A stretch of DNA of 9,748 nucleotides from Acidobacteriaceae bacterium. Lineage in GTDB: Bacteria > Acidobacteriota > Terriglobia > Terriglobales > Acidobacteriaceae. The stretch spans positions 6,390 through 16,137 of the forward strand of contig PLSH01000334.1 in NCBI GenBank assembly GCA_003165095.1, written 5' to 3'. Positions 6,796 through 9,748 of this stretch are shown piece after piece. A program made the translations under genes and the position numbers. The notes under the pieces were generated by a model, which searched no databases, was not told the origin of the DNA, and saw only the letters and a program-made list of their open reading frames with translations. The first letter of the stretch is position 1. Each line of letters starts with the position of its first letter.

Positions 6796-7341
6796 CTACG
6801 CGAACACTTCCGCGTCCCGCAGCCTCGCGCCCTTGCCGTCCTTTTCTGACACAATCACGTCCTCCGCCGTCACCGGCCACGGAATCCCCAGGTCCGGGTC
6901 ATCCCACAAAATCGTCCGTTCGCCCGCGGCCAGATAATAGTCCGTCACCTTGTAGGCAAATCCCGCCTCTTCGCTCAGCACCAGAAACGCATGTCCGAAA
7001 CCGGGCGGAATCCATAACATCTCACCGCTTGCGCCGCTCAGCTCCACGGCCACATGCCGTCCAAATGCCGGCGAACTCCGCCGCAGGTCCACCGCTACGT
7101 CCAGCACCGTCCCATGCGCCACCCATACCAGCTTCCCCTGCGGCTGCATCGTCTGATAGTGAATCCCGCGCAGCACATTCTTCTTCGATAGTGAGAAGTT
7201 GTCCTGCGCCCAGTTCGTCGGCAGCCCCGCTTCAGCCATCCTGCGCAGGTTGAAGCTCTCAAAGAACGCGCCTCGCGGGTCCCTGTGCACCGGCGCGGCC
7301 AGCAAAAGCACTCCCGGCAATGCTGTTTTCGAGATCTTCAC
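6796..7341 (-). CDS. rfbC: dTDP-4-dehydrorhamnose 3,5-epimerase
   Basis: RfbC (RmlC) inverts C3 and C5 of dTDP-4-keto-6-deoxy-glucose, the third step towards dTDP-L-rhamnose, as a cupin dimer in the cytoplasm. The 181 residues match the family's length. Visible blocks are [10 protein letters not shown] (21-30), RGIHYQ (58-63) with His61 as the catalytic base, QGKLVWV (68-74), the [13 protein letters not shown] strand pair (111-123), and FAYKVTDYY (128-136), where Tyr130 is the expected acid. DDPDLGIPW with Asp150 closes the active site region. The GTG start overlaps the rfbA stop (GTGA, 7338-7341), with AAGGGA just upstream, so translation is coupled to rfbA. Third gene of the rfbBAC operon. 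Confidence 0.95.
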   Translation of the reverse strand: MKISKTALPGVLLLAAPVHRDPRGAFFESFNLRRMAEAGLPTNWAQDNFSLSKKNVLRGIHYQTMQPQGKLVWVAHGTVLDVAVDLRRSSPAFGRHVAVELSGASGEMLWIPPGFGHAFLVLSEEAGFAYKVTDYYLAAGERTILWDDPDLGIPWPVTAEDVIVSEKDGKGARLRDAEVFA

Positions 7342-8234
7342 AGTTCCGTTCCCTTGACGCCCAAATACGGATCGCGCAGCAGCTCCAGCAGGTATTGCCC
7401 GTAGCCGCTCTTCACAATCGGCGCAGCCAACCGCTCCAGTTGCTCCGCGTCGATGAACCCCTGCCGGTAAGCAATCTCCTCAGGGCAGGCGATGTTCAGC
7501 CCCTGCCTGCGTTCAATGGTATGCACAAACATCGATGCTTCCAGCAGCGAATCGTGCGTCCCCGTATCCAGCCACGCCATTCCGCGGCTCATGATCTCCA
7601 CGTTCAGCTTTCCAGCCTCCAGGTAGCGCCGGTTCAGGTCGGTAATCTCCAGTTCCCCGCGTGGCGACGGCTTCAGCGATTCGGCAATGCCCACCACGTC
7701 GCGATCGTAAAAATAAAGCCCGGTCACCGCGTAGCGAGATTTCGGAGCCTTGGGCTTCTCTTCCAGGCTCACCGCCCGGCCCTGCCCGTCGAACTCCACC
7801 ACCCCGTACCGCTGCGGATCCTCAACCGGGTACGCAAACACCGTTGCGCCCTGCTCCCTCCTGGCCGCCAACTGCAGTTGTTTCGAGAATCCCTGCCCGT
7901 AAAAAATGTTGTCTCCCAGCACCAGCGCGCTCGGTTCGCCGCCGATAAAGTCCTTTCCGATCAGGAATGCCTGCGCAAGCCCGTCCGGGCTCGGCTGCAC
8001 CGCGTAGCTGATCTCGATTCCCCATTGCCGGCCATCGCCCAGCAGTTCCGCGAATCGGGCCGTATCCTGCGGCGTCGAGATCACCAGGATCTCCCGCAAC
8101 CCAGCCAGCATCAGCGTGCTCAACGGGTAATAGATCATCGGCTTGTTGTACACCGGCAAAAGCTGCTTCGACACCACGTGCGTCACCGGGTAAAGCCGCG
8201 TACCCGACCCTCCGGCAAGAATGATCCCTTTCAT
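7338..8234 (-). CDS. rfbA: Glucose-1-phosphate thymidylyltransferase
   Basis: RfbA (RmlA) joins dTTP and glucose-1-phosphate to give dTDP-glucose and pyrophosphate, the committed step of dTDP-sugar synthesis, usually inhibited by dTDP-rhamnose. The 298 residues are full length. The nucleotide-binding signature GGSGTRLYP is at 8-16, followed by [18 protein letters not shown] (22-39). LGDNIFYG (106-113) holds the metal-binding Asp; EEKP (158-161), GELEITDLN (193-201) and WLDTGT (221-226) are the sugar-binding blocks. The ATG overlaps the rfbB stop (ATGA, 8231-8234) and the end overlaps the rfbC start by 4 nt; the site before the ATG is a weak Shine-Dalgarno, which fits translation coupled to rfbB. 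Confidence 0.97.
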   Translation of the reverse strand: MKGIILAGGSGTRLYPVTHVVSKQLLPVYNKPMIYYPLSTLMLAGLREILVISTPQDTARFAELLGDGRQWGIEISYAVQPSPDGLAQAFLIGKDFIGGEPSALVLGDNIFYGQGFSKQLQLAARREQGATVFAYPVEDPQRYGVVEFDGQGRAVSLEEKPKAPKSRYAVTGLYFYDRDVVGIAESLKPSPRGELEITDLNRRYLEAGKLNVEIMSRGMAWLDTGTHDSLLEASMFVHTIERRQGLNIACPEEIAYRQGFIDAEQLERLAAPIVKSGYGQYLLELLRDPYLGVKGTEL

Positions 8235-9316
8235 AACTCACACCGTTCCGCATAATTCTTCGCAATCCAATCGCTGTAAGCCCCGGTCCTCACGCTGTTC
8301 ACCCACTCGCTATTCTCCAGGTACCAACGCACCGTTTTGCGCAGCCCGGTTTCAAATTGTTCGTCAGGCGTCCAGCCCAGTTCCCGTGTAATCTTCGAGG
8401 CGTCAATCGCGTAGCGCCGGTCGTGTCCTGGCCGGTCCTGAACATAGGTGATGAGCCCTCGCCGCGGCGTCGCGCCCGCCTGTGGCCGCATCTCGTCCAC
8501 CAGGTCGCATATCGTCGTCACTACGTCGATGTTCGCCCGCTCGCTGTTGCCGCCAATGTTGTAGGTCTCGCCCGGCCGTCCGTTCTCAATCACCGCTCGA
8601 ATCGCCGCGCAGTGATCTTCCACAAACAACCAGTCGCGCACGTTCTTCCCATCCCCATACACCGGCAGGGTCCTGCCCTCCAGCGCATTCAAAATCATCA
8701 GCGGGATCAGCTTCTCGGGAAATTGAAACGGCCCATAATTATTCGAGCAGTTGGTGGTAAGCACCGGCAGTCCGAAGGTGTGGAAGTACGCCCTCGCCAA
8801 ATGGTCGGAGCCCGCCTTGGACGCCGCGTAAGGGCTGTTCGGAGCGTATGCCGTCGTCTCTGAGAAGGCTGCATCTTCCGGGCCCAGCGATCCATAAACT
8901 TCGTCCGTTGAAACATGCAGAAACCGGAACGCCGCCCGTTCGGCCTTGTTGAGCCCCGTCCAGTACGCCCGCGCCTGCTCCAGCAGTACCAGCGTCCCCT
9001 GCACATTGGTCCGGATGAACGCCTCCGGCGAGGCAATCGATCGATCCACATGGCTCTCAGCCGCGAAATGAACAATGGCCGTCGGTCGGTGCAACCGGAA
9101 TAAGCTGCCCACCACTTCCGCATCGCAAATGTCGCCCTTTGCAAACACATAACGCGAGTCCCCATCCAGCGAAGCGAGATTCGCCGGATTGCCCGCGTAA
9201 GTCAGAATGTCCAGATTGATAACCGGCGTCGCGGCAGCCTTCATCCAGGTCAGAATAAAATTCGAGCCGATAAACCCCGATCCGCCCGTGACAAGAATTG
9301 TATTCTGTGTGCTCAT
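8231..9316 (-). CDS. rfbB: dTDP-glucose 4,6-dehydratase
   Basis: RfbB (RmlB) is an NAD-dependent extended short-chain dehydrogenase that converts dTDP-glucose to dTDP-4-keto-6-deoxy-glucose. From the ATG at 9316 it has 361 residues, the normal length. The Rossmann motif GGSGFIG is at 11-17, the NAD-adenine Asp in LDILTYAGN near 35-43, [11 protein letters not shown] at 84-94, the catalytic Thr-Asp-Glu in STDEVYG (136-142), and Tyr163/Lys167 of the YxxxK motif. [15 protein letters not shown] (191-205) and [13 protein letters not shown] (293-305) are family blocks. An in-frame ATG at 9394 would add 26 polar residues without family counterpart; both ATGs are preceded by GGTGGA. It is the first gene of rfbBAC, divergent from gltB. 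Confidence 0.96.
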   Translation of the reverse strand: MSTQNTILVTGGSGFIGSNFILTWMKAAATPVINLDILTYAGNPANLASLDGDSRYVFAKGDICDAEVVGSLFRLHRPTAIVHFAAESHVDRSIASPEAFIRTNVQGTLVLLEQARAYWTGLNKAERAAFRFLHVSTDEVYGSLGPEDAAFSETTAYAPNSPYAASKAGSDHLARAYFHTFGLPVLTTNCSNNYGPFQFPEKLIPLMILNALEGRTLPVYGDGKNVRDWLFVEDHCAAIRAVIENGRPGETYNIGGNSERANIDVVTTICDLVDEMRPQAGATPRRGLITYVQDRPGHDRRYAIDASKITRELGWTPDEQFETGLRKTVRWYLENSEWVNSVRTGAYSDWIAKNYAERCEL

Positions 9317-9587
9317 TCCACCGGTCTTCAGTATATGGTACTCGGCGCGCTCGATCCGGACCCTTGTCGCACTGGAATCATTCGGCCGCGCCATTCCACC
9401 AAAGGAACTTCTGCATCCATTTGACTTTTTCGATATATTAATAACAGTCCCGGTTGCGGCCGGTCCTGCTCAGGCAAACTTCTTTATCAACCAGCAAGGC
9501 GATTTTTCATAGCTGAAATCGCAAAGTGGATGTGTCTTTTGCCACTCACAGGATGACCGCACCCCAACGTTGCTCGCAAAGGCTGCC
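9317..9587. other. Divergent promoter region between rfbB and gltB
   Basis: These 271 nt must hold the start signals for both rfbB (left) and gltB (right). The most distinctive part is an AT-rich island at about 9421-9445, with TTGACT at 9421-9426 on the plus strand and the 8-bp palindrome TATTAATA at 9436-9443. TTGACT has no good -10 partner at 16-18 bp. I see no coding potential. Confidence 0.5.
9330..9335 (-). promoter_or_regulatory. Candidate -10 element before rfbB
   Basis: TATACT (5 of 6 matches) lies 13 nt before the rfbB ATG at 9316 on the minus strand. The same hexamer serves as the extended -10 of yebC. No -35 match is visible 17 bp upstream and the leader would be only about 7 nt, so this is weak. 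If it is right, the long start at 9394 is excluded. Confidence 0.28.
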
Positions 9588-9748
9588 ATGGAAATCATGA
9601 ATAGTCGCTCCCGCAATCCTCGGCCGCAAGGACTCTATCATCCGCAAAATGAACATGATGCCTGTGGCATGGGACTCGTCGCCAATATCCGCGGCGAAAA
9701 AAGTCACGAGATCATCCGCAAGGGCCTCGAGGTGCTCATCAACCTCAC
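9588..9748 (+). CDS. gltB: Glutamate synthase large subunit, 5' part (continues past window)
   Basis: The first 53 codons of the NADPH- or ferredoxin-type glutamate synthase large subunit, which makes glutamate from glutamine and 2-oxoglutarate in nitrogen assimilation. After a polar start, GLYHPQNEHDACGMGLVANI (residues 15-34) is the conserved class II glutamine amidotransferase opening. Cys26 is the catalytic nucleophile, which in this family becomes the N-terminus after removal of a propeptide, here 25 residues. The following SHEIIRKGLEVLINL also matches the family, just before the expected HRGA block outside the window. The ATG at 9588 has AAAGG 5 nt upstream; a second in-frame ATG at 9597 has none. 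In-frame TAG at 9510 limits any upstream start. Confidence 0.9.
   Translation, partial: MEIMNSRSRNPRPQGLYHPQNEHDACGMGLVANIRGEKSHEIIRKGLEVLINL

Noticed and set aside
7320..8255. Plus-strand 311-codon open frame across rfbA
   Set aside because: It is antisense to a clear rfbA, rich in Arg, Gln, His and Pro as expected of a G+C-rich shadow, with no recognisable domain.
9207..9512. Plus-strand 101-codon open frame across the rfbB start and intergenic region
   Set aside because: It is antisense to the RfbB N-terminus and shows no family similarity; the real plus-strand gene there is gltB from 9588.
9527..9542. Possible sigma-54 promoter for gltB (TGG...TTTTGC)
   Set aside because: The GG and GC pairs are 11 nt apart instead of the strict 10, and the rest of the consensus is poor.

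Overview
The window reads as a chromosomal segment of a Gram-negative, diderm bacterium with about 60-65% G+C in most genes. It carries lpxD (lipid A synthesis), a lipoprotein with a clear lipobox, a PagL/acyloxyacyl-hydrolase-like outer-membrane protein, a complex I subunit and a dTDP-rhamnose operon. This mix, together with secreted proteins of no known family, fits an acidobacterium (Terriglobia-like). That placement is an inference from overall gene flavour, not from a marker gene.

Layout, left to right. (1) Plus strand, 2-2153: the 3' end of nuoN, then lpxD, then a small lipoprotein gene that overlaps the lpxD stop by 4 nt. (2) Minus strand, 3222-2269: an exported protein of unknown function with a TTG start fixed by a strong ribosome binding site, ending at a good intrinsic terminator (2206-2229) that separates it from the convergent lipoprotein gene. 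(3) Minus strand, 5977-3391: yebC, an intrinsic terminator, a PagL-like outer-membrane protein and a stand-alone glutamate formimidoyltransferase (ftcD). (4) Minus strand, 9316-6118: rfbB-rfbA-rfbC with two 4-nt stop/start overlaps, followed by a DUF4919-like exported protein of clearly lower G+C. (5) Plus strand, 9588 to the right edge: the first 53 codons of gltB (glutamate synthase large subunit), divergent from rfbB.

How the genes relate: LpxD makes lipid A, the PagL-like protein would act on or bind lipid A in the outer membrane, and RfbB/A/C make the activated precursor of L-rhamnose for O-antigen or exopolysaccharide, so a cell-envelope theme runs through the window. NuoN, FtcD, YebC and GltB are housekeeping (respiration, histidine breakdown, gene expression, nitrogen assimilation). 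rfbD, the last step to dTDP-L-rhamnose, is not in the window.

I found no tRNA, rRNA, CRISPR array, transposase, attachment site or defence system, and no stretch over 300 bases without a gene. The region is mostly ordinary. The points most worth a second look are the apparent loss of the catalytic acid in the PagL-like protein, the low-G+C DUF4919-like gene behind the rhamnose operon, a perfect hairpin in the leader of the unknown exported protein, and several non-ATG or possibly leaderless starts.
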